The notes under the pieces: generated by a model | What the model was told of the DNA's origin: nothing | The model's input: only the letters and a program-made list of their open reading frames with translations | Database searches by the model: none | NCBI GenBank assembly: GCA_030431825.1 | Contig: JAUIIJ010000017.1 | Location: 21,944-85,943 of the forward strand | From: Alphaproteobacteria bacterium | GTDB taxonomy: Bacteria > Pseudomonadota > Alphaproteobacteria > Rhodobacterales > Rhodobacteraceae | DNA length: 64,000 nucleotides | Direction of reading: 5' to 3' | Shown: piece after piece, positions 17,872 through 26,406 of the stretch | Numbering within the stretch: position 1 is the first letter of the stretch | Layout: every line of letters starts with the position of its first letter | Position numbers and translations under genes: made by a program

Positions 17872-18863
17872 CCGCAGGGAGCCTGGCGGCGGCCTGCCTC
17901 GTCCTGCCCGCGCAGGCCGAGACCAACTACCCCCTGACGCTCGAGAATTGCGGCCTCGAGGTCACCTTTGATTCCGCCCCTGCCAGCGTCGTGTCGATCG
18001 GTCAGGCGGCCACCGAAATTCTCTACGCGCTCGGGCTTGGCGACAAGGTCACCGGAACATCCGTCTGGTTCACCGACGTGCTGCCGGAATACGCGGAACT
18101 GAACGCCGGCATCGAACGTCTGGCCGATAACGATCCAAGCTTTGAAAGTGTCGTCGCCAAGCGCCCCGGCCTGGTTGCGGTGCAATATGAATGGCATGTC
18201 GGTCCGCAAGGCATTGTCGCCACGCGCGAACAATTCTCCGATCTCGGCATTCCGACCTACACGCTGCCCGCCGATTGCGTTGGCAAGGACAACTCGAAAG
18301 GGTCGGATGGCACGCGTCTGGAACTGTTCTCGATGGACACCGTCTATCAGGGCATCCTCGAACTCGCCCTGATTTTCGATGTCGGCGACCGGGGCGAGGC
18401 GCTCGTCGCCGACCTGCGCGCCCGCGAGGAATCGGCGATCGCAAAGGCCCGCGGCCTCGGGCTTGACGACGCCTCTGCGGTCTTCTGGTTCTCGTCTGCG
18501 GAAATGGACATTGATCCCTATGTCGCGGGCCAGGGCGGCGCGCCGGCCTATATGATGCAGGCGCTTGGGTTGTCCAATGTCATAGAGAGCAACGAGGAAT
18601 GGCCAACCGTCAGCTGGGAAACCATCGCCCGCGCCGATCCCACCGTGATCGTGGCCGCCCGCATGGAGCGCCGCCGCTTCGAGGCCGATGACATCGGGAA
18701 AAAGCTGGAATTCCTGCGCAGCGATCCGGTCACCAGCCAGATGGAGGCGGTCAGGAACGATCGCATCCTGATCCTGGATGCCCATGGCATGGACCCCTCG
18801 ATCCGCAATATCGGCGCACTGGAAACCCTGGCCGACGCATTGGCCGAGTACGACCGGCAATGA
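17853..18863 (+). CDS. btuF: Periplasmic binding protein of cobalamin-type ABC importer
   Basis: A 336-residue substrate-binding protein of the cluster that serves cobalamin, heme and siderophore importers. A signal peptide ends at PAQA-E (about residue 22). The body begins with the family pattern VVSIGQAATEILYALGLGDKVTGTSVW split around a long connecting helix, and the second lobe has FWFSSAEMDIDPYV. GGAG stands seven bases before the ATG. Downstream permease and ATPase genes follow by 4-base overlaps. The upstream cobalamin riboswitch makes B12 or a corrinoid the likely substrate; without it iron-siderophore would be equally possible. Confidence 0.85.
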   Translation: MFIKTLTAGSLAAACLVLPAQAETNYPLTLENCGLEVTFDSAPASVVSIGQAATEILYALGLGDKVTGTSVWFTDVLPEYAELNAGIERLADNDPSFESVVAKRPGLVAVQYEWHVGPQGIVATREQFSDLGIPTYTLPADCVGKDNSKGSDGTRLELFSMDTVYQGILELALIFDVGDRGEALVADLRAREESAIAKARGLGLDDASAVFWFSSAEMDIDPYVAGQGGAPAYMMQALGLSNVIESNEEWPTVSWETIARADPTVIVAARMERRRFEADDIGKKLEFLRSDPVTSQMEAVRNDRILILDAHGMDPSIRNIGALETLADALAEYDRQ

Positions 18864-19900
18864 CCCATGCGGCCATTCCCGTGACACATGTCAAACCCGT
18901 TGCAATGTGGGGCGTGACGGGGGTGGCCGTTCTTTTTGGCGCGATCTTTGCCGGCGTGATGATCGGCGAGACACCGCTGCCGCCGCGCATGGTGCTGGCG
19001 GTTTTTGCCAACCGGCTCTGGGATGCGGGACATCTGGTCGATCCGATCGACGCGGGCATCATCTGGAGTTACCGCCTGCCCCGCACGCTGGTGGCGGCGG
19101 CCTGTGGTGCCGGGCTTGCGCTCTCGGGCGTTGTCCTGCAAGCGCTGGTGCGCAACGCCCTCGCCGACCCGTACCTGCTCGGCGTGTCCGCAGGGGCCGG
19201 CACCGGGGCGGTCGCGGTGTCCATCCTCGGTCTGGGCGGCGGGCTCATCGGCATCTCCGCCGGGGCCTTTGGCGGTGCCGCGCTGGCCTTTCTGCTGGTT
19301 GCCGCGCTGGCGCGGGCGGCGGGCGGCGGCTCGGCACAGCTCATCCTCGCGGGCATTGCCGGTTCACAGCTTTTCAATGCTCTGACATCCTTCTTCATCG
19401 CCAAATCCGCCAATGCCGAACAGGCGCGCGGGATCATCTTCTGGCTGCTGGGCAATCTGTCGGGGGTACGCTGGCCGGATGTTTCGCTCGCCCTGCCGGC
19501 TGCCGCGATCGGCTTGCTCGCCTGTTTCTGGTTCGCCCGTGCCATGGATGCGTTTTCATTCGGCACGTCATCTGCGGCCTCGCTCGGTATCGCGGTACGA
19601 CCCGTGCAAGCCGTGTTGATCGGCGCGACCACCCTGATGACCGCCATCATGGTCAGCATCGTCGGCTCCATCGGTTTTGTCGGCCTCGTCGTCCCGCACG
19701 CCATGCGCTTTATCGTCGGCCCCCGTCACGGTCGGCTGGTTCCGGCGTCGGCCCTGGCGGGTGCGGTGTTCCTGATCGCCGCAGATGTCGTTTCGCGCAT
19801 CCTGATCCCCGGACAGGTCGTTCCCATCGGCGTTGTCACCGCACTTGTGGGCGCACCCGGTTTCGCGCTGATCCTGCTGCACAACCGGAGACGACCATGA
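18860..19900 (+). CDS. btuC: FecCD-family ABC permease (cobalamin type)
   Basis: A 346-residue inner-membrane permease with about ten hydrophobic segments, the size and pattern of BtuC/FecCD/FhuB half-permeases. Family marks: RLPRTLVAAACGAGLALSG, then NALADPYLLGVSAGAGTGA and the ATPase-coupling stretch GSIGFVGLVVPHAMR. Its ATG overlaps the binding-protein stop (ATGA), and its own stop overlaps the ATPase start in the same way. It would form a homodimer with two copies of the ATPase. Ligand inferred from the riboswitch only. Confidence 0.92.
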   Translation: MTHAAIPVTHVKPVAMWGVTGVAVLFGAIFAGVMIGETPLPPRMVLAVFANRLWDAGHLVDPIDAGIIWSYRLPRTLVAAACGAGLALSGVVLQALVRNALADPYLLGVSAGAGTGAVAVSILGLGGGLIGISAGAFGGAALAFLLVAALARAAGGGSAQLILAGIAGSQLFNALTSFFIAKSANAEQARGIIFWLLGNLSGVRWPDVSLALPAAAIGLLACFWFARAMDAFSFGTSSAASLGIAVRPVQAVLIGATTLMTAIMVSIVGSIGFVGLVVPHAMRFIVGPRHGRLVPASALAGAVFLIAADVVSRILIPGQVVPIGVVTALVGAPGFALILLHNRRRP

Positions 19901-20670
19901 GGCTGGCGGCGCGGGATCTGGGTTGGACGACCGGCGGCAAACGCATTGTGGACGGCGTATCGCTCGATATCGAACCCGGCGAGACGCTTGGCCTTGTCGG
20001 ACCGAACGGATCGGGTAAATCGACGCTGATGCGGCTGCTTGCCGGACTGGCACCGCGTCCAAAGGGGACGGTGCAACTCGACGATGCGCCCATCGAAACC
20101 CTGACGCGGCGGCAGGTCGCGCAGCGCATCGCCTTTGTCGAGCAGATTGCCGACACGAGCGAGGCATTGCGCGTGCGCGATGCGGTCGAACTCGGCCGCA
20201 CACCGTGGCTGTCGGCGCTGGCGCCATTCGGCGAGCAGGATACACAAATTGTCGATGACGCGCTCGCCGCCGTCGACATGCTCGCAATGGCAGGGAACCG
20301 GTGGTCGACCCTCTCGGGCGGCGAGCGGCAGCGCGTTCACATTGCGCGTGCGCTGGCGCAACGTCCGCGTCTGCTGATGCTGGACGAGCCGACCAACCAT
20401 CTCGATATCCATCATCAGCTGACCCTGCTGCGGCTGGTGTGCCGCCTGCCTGTCACTGTCGTCATGGCGTTGCACGACCTCAACCAGGCGATGTGCTGCG
20501 ACCGGATCGGCGTGATGGACGGCGGGCGTCTTGTCGCCTGCGGACCGCCCGCCGAGGTCCTGACCCCGCAACGCCTCGCCATGATTTTCCGTGTGCAGGC
20601 AACACCGCTACATGATCCCTTTGACGAAACGACGCAGTTTCGGTTCCGATGCCTTGAGGACGACATATGA
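19897..20670 (+). CDS. btuD: ABC transporter ATP-binding protein (cobalamin type)
   Basis: A 257-residue nucleotide-binding subunit. Walker A GPNGSGKST is at residues 35-43, signature LSGGERQ at 139-145, Walker B LLMLDEPTNHLD at 159-170 and the switch histidine in VVMALHDLNQA. I chose ATG at 19897 because it overlaps the permease stop by four bases and starts just before the first beta strand; the frame is open further upstream but would overlap the permease gene by over 1 kb. It powers the BtuC-type permease. Its stop overlaps the pseudoazurin start (ATGA). Confidence 0.93.
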   Translation: MRLAARDLGWTTGGKRIVDGVSLDIEPGETLGLVGPNGSGKSTLMRLLAGLAPRPKGTVQLDDAPIETLTRRQVAQRIAFVEQIADTSEALRVRDAVELGRTPWLSALAPFGEQDTQIVDDALAAVDMLAMAGNRWSTLSGGERQRVHIARALAQRPRLLMLDEPTNHLDIHHQLTLLRLVCRLPVTVVMALHDLNQAMCCDRIGVMDGGRLVACGPPAEVLTPQRLAMIFRVQATPLHDPFDETTQFRFRCLEDDI

Positions 20671-21083
20671 CCCTGCTTCACACCACCTTCGCACTCTGCA
20701 TCTGTGCAACGTCCGCCCTCGCCGAAACCCACGAAGTGAAGATGTTCACGCGCTCGGAGCGCGGTCCGATGATATACGAGCCGGACTTCCTGGCTATCGC
20801 GCCGGGTGACAGCGTGCGCTTCGTACCGACACAGCCCAGTCACAACGCCGCGACCATCGACGGGATGATTCCCCCGGCAGCCACGCCCTTCAAGAGCCAG
20901 ATCAACGAGGATTTCACCGTCACACTGACCGAGCCGGGGCTCTACGGCATCAAGTGCAGCCCGCATTACGCCATGGGAATGGTCATGCTGATCGAGGTCG
21001 GTGGACAAACCGACAGGACCCTGCCCAACGATCTGCCCAACCGCGCCCGACAACGGTTCGAGACCATCCTCGGCACGCAATAA
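20667..21083 (+). CDS. Pseudoazurin (periplasmic blue copper protein)
   Basis: A 138-residue type-1 copper protein that shuttles single electrons in the periplasm; in denitrifiers it feeds copper nitrite reductase. A signal peptide ends at SALA-E (residue 19). In the mature protein the copper ligands fall at His40, Cys78, His81 and Met86 (from SHN and CSPHYAMGM), exactly the numbering of classical pseudoazurins, so it should bind copper. It is the fourth gene of the cobalamin-riboswitch operon, its ATG overlapping the ATPase stop by four bases. No nitrite reductase gene is in the window. Why it is coupled to a corrinoid importer is unknown. Confidence 0.92.
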   Translation: MTLLHTTFALCICATSALAETHEVKMFTRSERGPMIYEPDFLAIAPGDSVRFVPTQPSHNAATIDGMIPPAATPFKSQINEDFTVTLTEPGLYGIKCSPHYAMGMVMLIEVGGQTDRTLPNDLPNRARQRFETILGTQ

Positions 21084-21084
21084 G

Positions 21085-21181
21085 GCGTTTCGCGATCAAC
21101 TTGAAACATCTGGCATCACCACGCGCGTTGAAATCTCTGATTTCAGGCAGCGTCAGGTGATCCAGGTTTATCGCGAAATGC
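21085..21181 (+). repeat. 97-base dispersed palindromic element, copy 2
   Basis: Second copy of the element at 4752-4848, in the other orientation. It begins one base after the pseudoazurin stop codon. Compared with copy 1, two G.U pairs in the outer stem are G-C here, so the long stem is stronger; the inner stem is slightly shorter (element positions 37-38 no longer pair). It may act as a 3' stabiliser or terminator of the riboswitch operon. Confidence 0.85.
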
Positions 21182-21204
21182 CAAAGGCGCGGCTTGCGTC
21201 GCGG

Positions 21205-21238
21205 AAAGAAAAGGCAGCGCCCCGTTCAGGACGCTGCC
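21205..21238 (-). terminator. Rho-independent terminator of rpoH
   Basis: GGCAGCG (21213-21219) pairs with CGCTGCC (21232-21238); on the minus strand it is followed by TTTTCTTT (complement of 21205-21212). It lies 30 bases past the rpoH stop. Confidence 0.75.
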
Positions 21239-21268
21239 AACTTTCACATGCACTATCGGGCAGACCGG

Positions 21269-22165
21269 TCAGGCCGTCGCCAGCATCCCCTTGTCGCGGG
21301 CGAGTTCACGCATTCGCTTTTGCAGTTTCTCGAATGCGCGCACCTCGATCTGGCGGATGCGTTCGCGGCTCACGTCATACTGTCCGCTGAGGTCTTCCAG
21401 CGTCACCACCTGATCGGACAGGCGGCGCTGGGTCAGGATATCGCGCTCACGATCGTTCAGCACATCCATCGCCTGCGCCAGCAATTCACGCCGCGCTTCC
21501 AACTCGTCGCGCGCTTCGTAATCGCCCGCTTGGTCGGCGTCTTCATCCTCGAGCCAGTCCTGCCATTGCATGGTCCCCTCGCCTTCCGAGCCGACCGTGG
21601 CATTGAGAGAGGCATCGCCACCGGACATCCGCCGGTTCATGCTGATCACTTCGTCCTCGGTGACACCCAGATCGCTCGCGATCTGCCGGACATTGTCCGG
21701 ATGCAGGTCGCCCTCTTCCAGCGCGCCGATCTTGGCTTTGGCCTTGCGCAGGTTGAAGAACAGCTTCTTCTGCGCCGAGGTCGTACCCAGCTTGACCAGC
21801 GACCACGAGCGCAGGATGTATTCCTGAATGCTCGCGCGGATCCACCACATGGCATAGGTCGCCAGCCGGAAACCTTTTTCCGGATCAAAGCGCTTGACCG
21901 CCTGCATCAGACCGACATTGGCTTCCGAAATCACCTCGGCCTGCGGCAGGCCATAGCCGCGATACCCCATGGCGATCTTAGCCGCCAGCCGCAAGTGGCT
22001 GGTGACCATCTTATGAGCGGCTTCGGTATCCTGCTCCTCGACCCATCGTTTTGCCAGCATGTATTCTTCTTCCGGCTCAAGCAGAGGGAACTTGCGGATT
22101 TCCTGCATATACCGGTTCAGACCGCCCTCGGGCGTCGGTGCCGGCAAATTTGCATAGTTGGCCAT
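21269..22165 (-). CDS. rpoH: RNA polymerase sigma-32 factor (heat shock)
   Basis: A 298-residue sigma-70-family factor directing RNA polymerase to heat-shock promoters. Region 2 runs through VTSHLRLAAKIAMGYRGYGLPQ, the -10-recognition part contains FRLATYAMWWIRASIQEYI, the RpoH box is KKLFFNLR at residues 133-140, and region 4.2 ends the protein (VSRERIRQIEVRAFEKL). AAGGGA precedes the ATG. It lies 245 bases downstream of rluD on the same strand, with a hairpin in the leader and its own terminator. A second rpoH paralogue, common in this family, is not in the window. Confidence 0.96.
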   Translation of the reverse strand: MANYANLPAPTPEGGLNRYMQEIRKFPLLEPEEEYMLAKRWVEEQDTEAAHKMVTSHLRLAAKIAMGYRGYGLPQAEVISEANVGLMQAVKRFDPEKGFRLATYAMWWIRASIQEYILRSWSLVKLGTTSAQKKLFFNLRKAKAKIGALEEGDLHPDNVRQIASDLGVTEDEVISMNRRMSGGDASLNATVGSEGEGTMQWQDWLEDEDADQAGDYEARDELEARRELLAQAMDVLNDRERDILTQRRLSDQVVTLEDLSGQYDVSRERIRQIEVRAFEKLQKRMRELARDKGMLATA

Positions 22166-22202
22166 TCTGATGTCCCTTAATGTTTATCGTCTTAACATGA
22201 AT

Positions 22203-22223
22203 ATGGTGTGTCTGACGCACCAT
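22203..22223 (-). promoter_or_regulatory. Hairpin in the rpoH leader
   Basis: On the minus strand ATGGTG and CACCAT flank nine bases, 37 bases before the rpoH start codon. It may be a leader hairpin or an operator; no known RNA thermometer consensus was recognised. Confidence 0.2.
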
Positions 22224-22410
22224 TCAAGTGAGATCGCTAACACAATGCCCTGAAACAGCGGTCGGTTTGAGGGGAAAAAGAGTGCATTCACGCGCATGTG
22301 CAGTTCATGACAGCGCAATTGAAACAAATCGCGCAGAAGCAGCCGCAGAACGGGTCCGGGTCGTAAAGTCGCGGTCACATCCGGTAACAATACGTGACAC
22401 GGGACGGCCG

Positions 22411-23445
22411 TTATCCGGGCGGCAGGCGCAGGGCCTCGATCAACGCGGTCATGTCATCGGGCATGTCGCATTCGAACCGGACCGCAGCCCCCGTCACCGG
22501 ATGCACAAAGCCCAGCACCGCCGCATGCAAGGCCTGGCGCGGAAATCCGCGGACCGCATCGGCGGCCGGGCCAGCGATCGCCCGCCCCGGCAGCTTGCGC
22601 CGCCCGCCATAAACCGGATCGCCGATCAACCCGTGGCCGGCATGCGCCATATGCACCCGGATCTGGTGGGTGCGCCCGGTTTCCAGCCAACACTCCACCA
22701 GCGCCGCGACCGGCGGAGTGCCGAACGGCTCGACGATCCTGACGCGTGTCACCGCATGCCGCCCACCCTGAAAGAGAACCGCCTGTTTCTGCCGATCCGT
22801 CTTGTGCCGGGCCAGCTGCGTGGTCAGCCGCAGGATATTGCCCGGTTCGAACGCCGCCCCCCGGATCCCGCGCAACCGCGGATCATTGGCATCGGGCACA
22901 CCGTAACACAGCGCCCGATAGTAGCGTTCGACGCTGTGCGCCTCGAACTGTGCGGCCAGCCCGTGATGCGCAACATCGGATTTCGCCACCACGAGCAAAC
23001 CGCTGGTGTCCTTGTCGATCCGGTGCACGATCCCCGGCCGCCGGACTCCGCCAACACCCGACAGGTCATCGCCGCAGTGATGCAACAGCGCATTCACAAG
23101 CGTGCCCGAAGGCGTCCCCGGCGCGGGGTGAACAACCATGCCCGCCGGCTTGTTTATCACCACGAGGTCATCGTCTTCGTACACGATATCGAGCGCGATG
23201 GCTTCGGGGCCGATGTGGCTCTCTTCGGCCGCCTGCACCGTCAGCACCACCCCGGCCCCCTCTTCGATGCGTGCCTTGGCATCGGTCTGCACGACGCCGT
23301 CGACCGACACCGCGCCGTCCGCGATCATCCGGGCAAGCCGCGTCCGCGACAATGCAGCGTCGGCTGGCACATCGCGCGAAAGCGCCTTATCAAGGCGCGG
23401 CGGCGGATCCGCCGCGATAGAGAACCTGATTTGACGCGTGCCCAT
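22411..23445 (-). CDS. rluD: Ribosomal large subunit pseudouridine synthase D
   Basis: Converts uridines of 23S rRNA helix 69 to pseudouridine. The 344 residues comprise an N-terminal S4 domain (about residues 15-75, RLDKALSRDVP and SRTRLARMIADGAVSVDG) and a catalytic domain with HRIDKDTSG at 141-149, where Asp144 is the nucleophile, and RTHQIRVHMAHAGHGLIGDPVYG. The ATG at 23445 shares the palindrome CATG with the ATG of the divergent gene, so no intergenic promoter space exists. It is upstream of rpoH on the same strand, a frequent alphaproteobacterial order. Confidence 0.94.
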   Translation of the reverse strand: MGTRQIRFSIAADPPPRLDKALSRDVPADAALSRTRLARMIADGAVSVDGVVQTDAKARIEEGAGVVLTVQAAEESHIGPEAIALDIVYEDDDLVVINKPAGMVVHPAPGTPSGTLVNALLHHCGDDLSGVGGVRRPGIVHRIDKDTSGLLVVAKSDVAHHGLAAQFEAHSVERYYRALCYGVPDANDPRLRGIRGAAFEPGNILRLTTQLARHKTDRQKQAVLFQGGRHAVTRVRIVEPFGTPPVAALVECWLETGRTHQIRVHMAHAGHGLIGDPVYGGRRKLPGRAIAGPAADAVRGFPRQALHAAVLGFVHPVTGAAVRFECDMPDDMTALIEALRLPPG

Positions 23446-23761
23446 GACTGATCCTTCCGAACCGGTTGAAGAACCGGCCAACCTGCGTTTCCTGCGTCGG
23501 CTCGTAACGGTGCTGACTGCGGTGATGATTGGCGGGCTTTTAGTGATCGTTTCGCTGATTGTCATCCGTTTCTCGTCAGACCGCACGCCCGCGGCGATGC
23601 CATTGCCCGATCACATCACCCTGCCAGACGGCACGCGGGCCGAGGCGTTCACGGTGACGGCCAACTGGTATGCGGTGATCACCGGCGATGAGCGCGTGTT
23701 GATCTATGACCGCGCAAGCGGTGATTTGCGCAAGACCATCGACCTGCGGACCGCCGAGTGA
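23444..23761 (+). CDS. Small single-pass membrane protein (DUF6476-like)
   Basis: A 105-residue protein with one membrane segment (about residues 23-45, LVTVLTAVMIGGLLVIVSLIVI) after an acidic N-terminus, then a small beta-rich domain (LPDGTRAEAFTVTANWYAVITGD). It resembles the DUF6476 proteins that sit beside rluD in Rhodobacteraceae; that name is from memory. ATG at 23444 is preferred, with a GTG two codons earlier as the alternative. Its stop overlaps the GTG of the next gene (GTGA), so the two are coupled. Function unknown. Confidence 0.7.
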   Translation: MTDPSEPVEEPANLRFLRRLVTVLTAVMIGGLLVIVSLIVIRFSSDRTPAAMPLPDHITLPDGTRAEAFTVTANWYAVITGDERVLIYDRASGDLRKTIDLRTAE

Positions 23762-24207
23762 GCAAAGGACCAACGCTTGTGCCGCTGCGCTTCGCCAATC
23801 TCGCCCTTCTGATCCTCTATCCCGTCGCCTGGTTCGCGCCGCTGCTGCGCGCCGGGCTGCTGCCGCTGTTCGGTCTGAGCGAGATCTCGGTCGTGACAGG
23901 CCTGCAAAGCCTTTGGGACAGCGACATCGTGCTGGCGCTGCTGGTGACGTTCCTCGCGATCTTCGCGCCCTATCTCAAGACCATCGGGCTTGCGTTGATC
24001 CATTTCGGACTGATGCGGCGCAAGGTGCTGCCCGCCTTTGATGTGCTTGGCAAGCTGGCGATGGCCGACATATTCCTGATCGCGCTCTACGTGGTGGTCG
24101 TCAAAGGCATCGGACTGGCCACCGTCGAGACCGCATGGGGGCTCTACCTCTTTTCCGGCTGCGTGCTGGCCTCGATCGCGATTAGCCATTTGACCGCCAG
24201 GCGCTGA
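23758..24207 (+). CDS. PqiA-like paraquat-inducible membrane protein
   Basis: A 149-residue protein with four hydrophobic segments, corresponding to one half of a PqiA-type membrane protein. The family pattern (an N-terminal TM followed by SLWDSDIVLALLVTFLAI and a LGKLAMADIFLIAL segment) is clear. PqiA in E. coli belongs to a system for lipid traffic across the envelope together with the MCE protein PqiB; no MCE gene is next to this one. It starts with GTG at 23758 overlapping the preceding stop, and radA follows after 17 bases. Confidence 0.78.
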   Translation: MSKGPTLVPLRFANLALLILYPVAWFAPLLRAGLLPLFGLSEISVVTGLQSLWDSDIVLALLVTFLAIFAPYLKTIGLALIHFGLMRRKVLPAFDVLGKLAMADIFLIALYVVVVKGIGLATVETAWGLYLFSGCVLASIAISHLTARR

Positions 24208-24224
24208 GAGGCCATGAAAGCGGC

Positions 24225-25589
24225 ATGGCAAAAACCAATTCCTTTACCTGCTCGTCCTGCGGCGCTTCGTTTTCGAAATGGTCGGGGCGGTGCGAAGGCT
24301 GCGGCGACTGGAACACCATTGTCCAGGAAGCCCCCCTGTCCTCCGGTCCCGCATCGAAATCCCTTGGCGCGCGACGTGGCAGCACCGTCCGGCTGACCGA
24401 TCTATCGACCGAGGAAAACCCGCCCCCGCGCACGCTGTCGGGTGTCGCGGAACTGGACCGCGTTCTTGGCGGCGGTCTGGTTCCGGCTTCGGCCCTGCTG
24501 GTCGGGGGCGATCCGGGTATCGGCAAATCGACATTGCTCCTGCAGGCGGGCGCGCGCTTTGCCCGGAACGGATTGAAAACCGTCTATGTCAGTGGCGAGG
24601 AAGCCAGCGCACAGGTCCGGATGCGCGCCCAGCGGCTGGGGCTTGCGGATGCGCCGGTCAAGCTCGCGGCGGAAACCAACCTGCGCGACATCCTGACCAC
24701 CCTGGAGGCCGAGAAGCCCGAACTTGCAATCATCGATTCGATCCAGACCATGTGGGCCGACAATGTCGACAGCGCGCCCGGTTCTGTCAGCCAGGTGCGC
24801 GCCGCCGCACATGAGCTGACCACTTTTGCCAAGCGGCGCAATGTCTCGGTGATCCTGGTCGGTCATGTCACCAAGGAGGGTCAGATTGCCGGCCCCCGCG
24901 TGGTCGAGCACATGGTCGATACGGTGCTCTACTTCGAGGGCGAGCGCGGCCACCAGTTCCGCATCCTGCGCGCGGTCAAGAACCGGTTCGGTCCCGCCGA
25001 TGAAATCGGCGTGTTCGAGATGACCGGCCGGGGTCTTGCCGAAGTCACCAACCCCTCTGCCCTGTTCCTCAGCGAGCGGGGCCAGCCGACGCCCGGCTCG
25101 GCCGTCTTTGCCGGAATCGAGGGGACGCGACCGGTCCTGGTCGAGCTTCAGGCGCTGGTGGCACCGTCGCCGCATTCGCAACCGCGGCGCACCGTCGTCG
25201 GTTGGGACGGCGGGCGGCTGGCGATGATTCTCGCTGTGCTCGAAGCACGTTGCGGCATTCCCTTTGCCGGGCTCGATGTCTACCTGAACGTTGCCGGCGG
25301 CATGAAGATCTCCGAACCTGCGGCGGATCTGGCGGTGGCCGCCGCCTTGTTGTCTGCCCGCGAGGATACCGCCCTGCCCGCCGATACGGTGGTTTTCGGG
25401 GAAATCAGCCTGTCCGGCGCACTGCGCCCGGCCCCACAGACAGAAAACAGGTTGAAAGAGGCGCAAAAACTTGGTTTTACCGCCGCCATCGCTCCGGCAG
25501 GTGGCAAATCCGGCACAGTTTCCGGTCTTGCGCTGACGCGGGCGACCGATTTGACGGGATTTGTTGGCGAAGTGTTCGGGGCCGGGTAA
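24225..25589 (+). CDS. radA: DNA repair protein RadA
   Basis: A 454-residue RecA-related ATPase and branch-migration helicase used in homologous recombination. N-terminal zinc ribbon has cysteines 9, 12, 23 and 26; Walker A GDPGIGKST is at residues 95-103; the RadA-specific KNRFG motif (VKNRFGPADEIGVFEM) follows, and the C-terminal third is the Lon-protease-like domain (NVAGGMKISEPAADLAVA). It lies between the PqiA-like gene and cvpA on the same strand, 44 bases from the latter, the radA-cvpA-purF order being usual in this group. Confidence 0.96.
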   Translation: MAKTNSFTCSSCGASFSKWSGRCEGCGDWNTIVQEAPLSSGPASKSLGARRGSTVRLTDLSTEENPPPRTLSGVAELDRVLGGGLVPASALLVGGDPGIGKSTLLLQAGARFARNGLKTVYVSGEEASAQVRMRAQRLGLADAPVKLAAETNLRDILTTLEAEKPELAIIDSIQTMWADNVDSAPGSVSQVRAAAHELTTFAKRRNVSVILVGHVTKEGQIAGPRVVEHMVDTVLYFEGERGHQFRILRAVKNRFGPADEIGVFEMTGRGLAEVTNPSALFLSERGQPTPGSAVFAGIEGTRPVLVELQALVAPSPHSQPRRTVVGWDGGRLAMILAVLEARCGIPFAGLDVYLNVAGGMKISEPAADLAVAAALLSAREDTALPADTVVFGEISLSGALRPAPQTENRLKEAQKLGFTAAIAPAGGKSGTVSGLALTRATDLTGFVGEVFGAG

Positions 25590-25633
25590 GGTCTCGCTGC
25601 CGCAGCAGACAGCAACAGGACGGGCACAGACGA

Positions 25634-26188
25634 ATGGACGGTTTTACCATTATCGACGGGCTCGTTGCCCTTATCATCGTTGTTTCGGCGCTCTTGGCCT
25701 ATTCGCGCGGTCTGGTGCGCGAAGCCATGGCGATCGCCGGCTGGATCGCCGCCGCGATCCTCGGATTCCTGTTTGCCCCCAAGGTCGAACCGCTGATCAA
25801 GGAAATTCCGGTGCTCGGCGAATTCGTCGCCGACAGTTGCGAACTCAGCATGATTGCCGCCTTTGCCGCCGTATTTGCGGTCGCGCTGATCATCGTCTCT
25901 TTCTTCACACCGCTGTTTTCCTCGCTTGTTCAGCGCTCTGCACTGGGCGGGGTCGATCAGGGGCTCGGCTTTTTCTTTGGCGTGGCGCGCGGCATCCTGC
26001 TGATCGCCATCGCCTTCTTCGTCTACGACACCGTGATCACCGGGCAGACATTCACGATGGTCGACGAAAGCCGCTCTGCACAGGTTTTTGCCAGGCTCAC
26101 CGGCAGCATAGAAGAACAGAACCCCGAACAGGCGCTTGGCTGGGTGACCCAGCAATACGAGAATCTCGTCGGATCGTGCAGCCAGTAA
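25634..26188 (+). CDS. cvpA: CvpA-family membrane protein
   Basis: A 184-residue inner-membrane protein with four to five hydrophobic segments and the CvpA opening TIIDGLVALIIVVSALLAYSRGL over two segments. Conserved family stretch GGVDQGLGFFFGVARGI follows near residue 105. The family was named from colicin V production in E. coli; its molecular role is unsettled. I chose ATG at 25634; a longer frame begins inside radA. It lies upstream of purF, as in E. coli, though 218 bases separate them. Confidence 0.9.
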   Translation: MDGFTIIDGLVALIIVVSALLAYSRGLVREAMAIAGWIAAAILGFLFAPKVEPLIKEIPVLGEFVADSCELSMIAAFAAVFAVALIIVSFFTPLFSSLVQRSALGGVDQGLGFFFGVARGILLIAIAFFVYDTVITGQTFTMVDESRSAQVFARLTGSIEEQNPEQALGWVTQQYENLVGSCSQ

Positions 26189-26406
26189 CGATTCGTCCCG
26201 CTCAGACAGCGCATCCGCCGACACGCACAAGCCCCGGGTGCTGACCCCGCACGCCACCTCGCGCCAGGCGTGCAGAGAACCCGGCACGCACGATGCCGCA
26301 GTGCAGAGTTGCAACGGTTTCATGACAGCACGGGTGACATGGGCTGGCTCAGGCACTATGTCAGGACCAGATACCGCAAACGGATTCGGAGCTGCCAGCT
26401 TTGTCG

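Noticed and set aside
16911..18887. 658-codon minus-strand frame over the riboswitch and btuF
   Set aside because: It runs through the cobalamin riboswitch and antisense to two well-supported genes; no recognisable domain.
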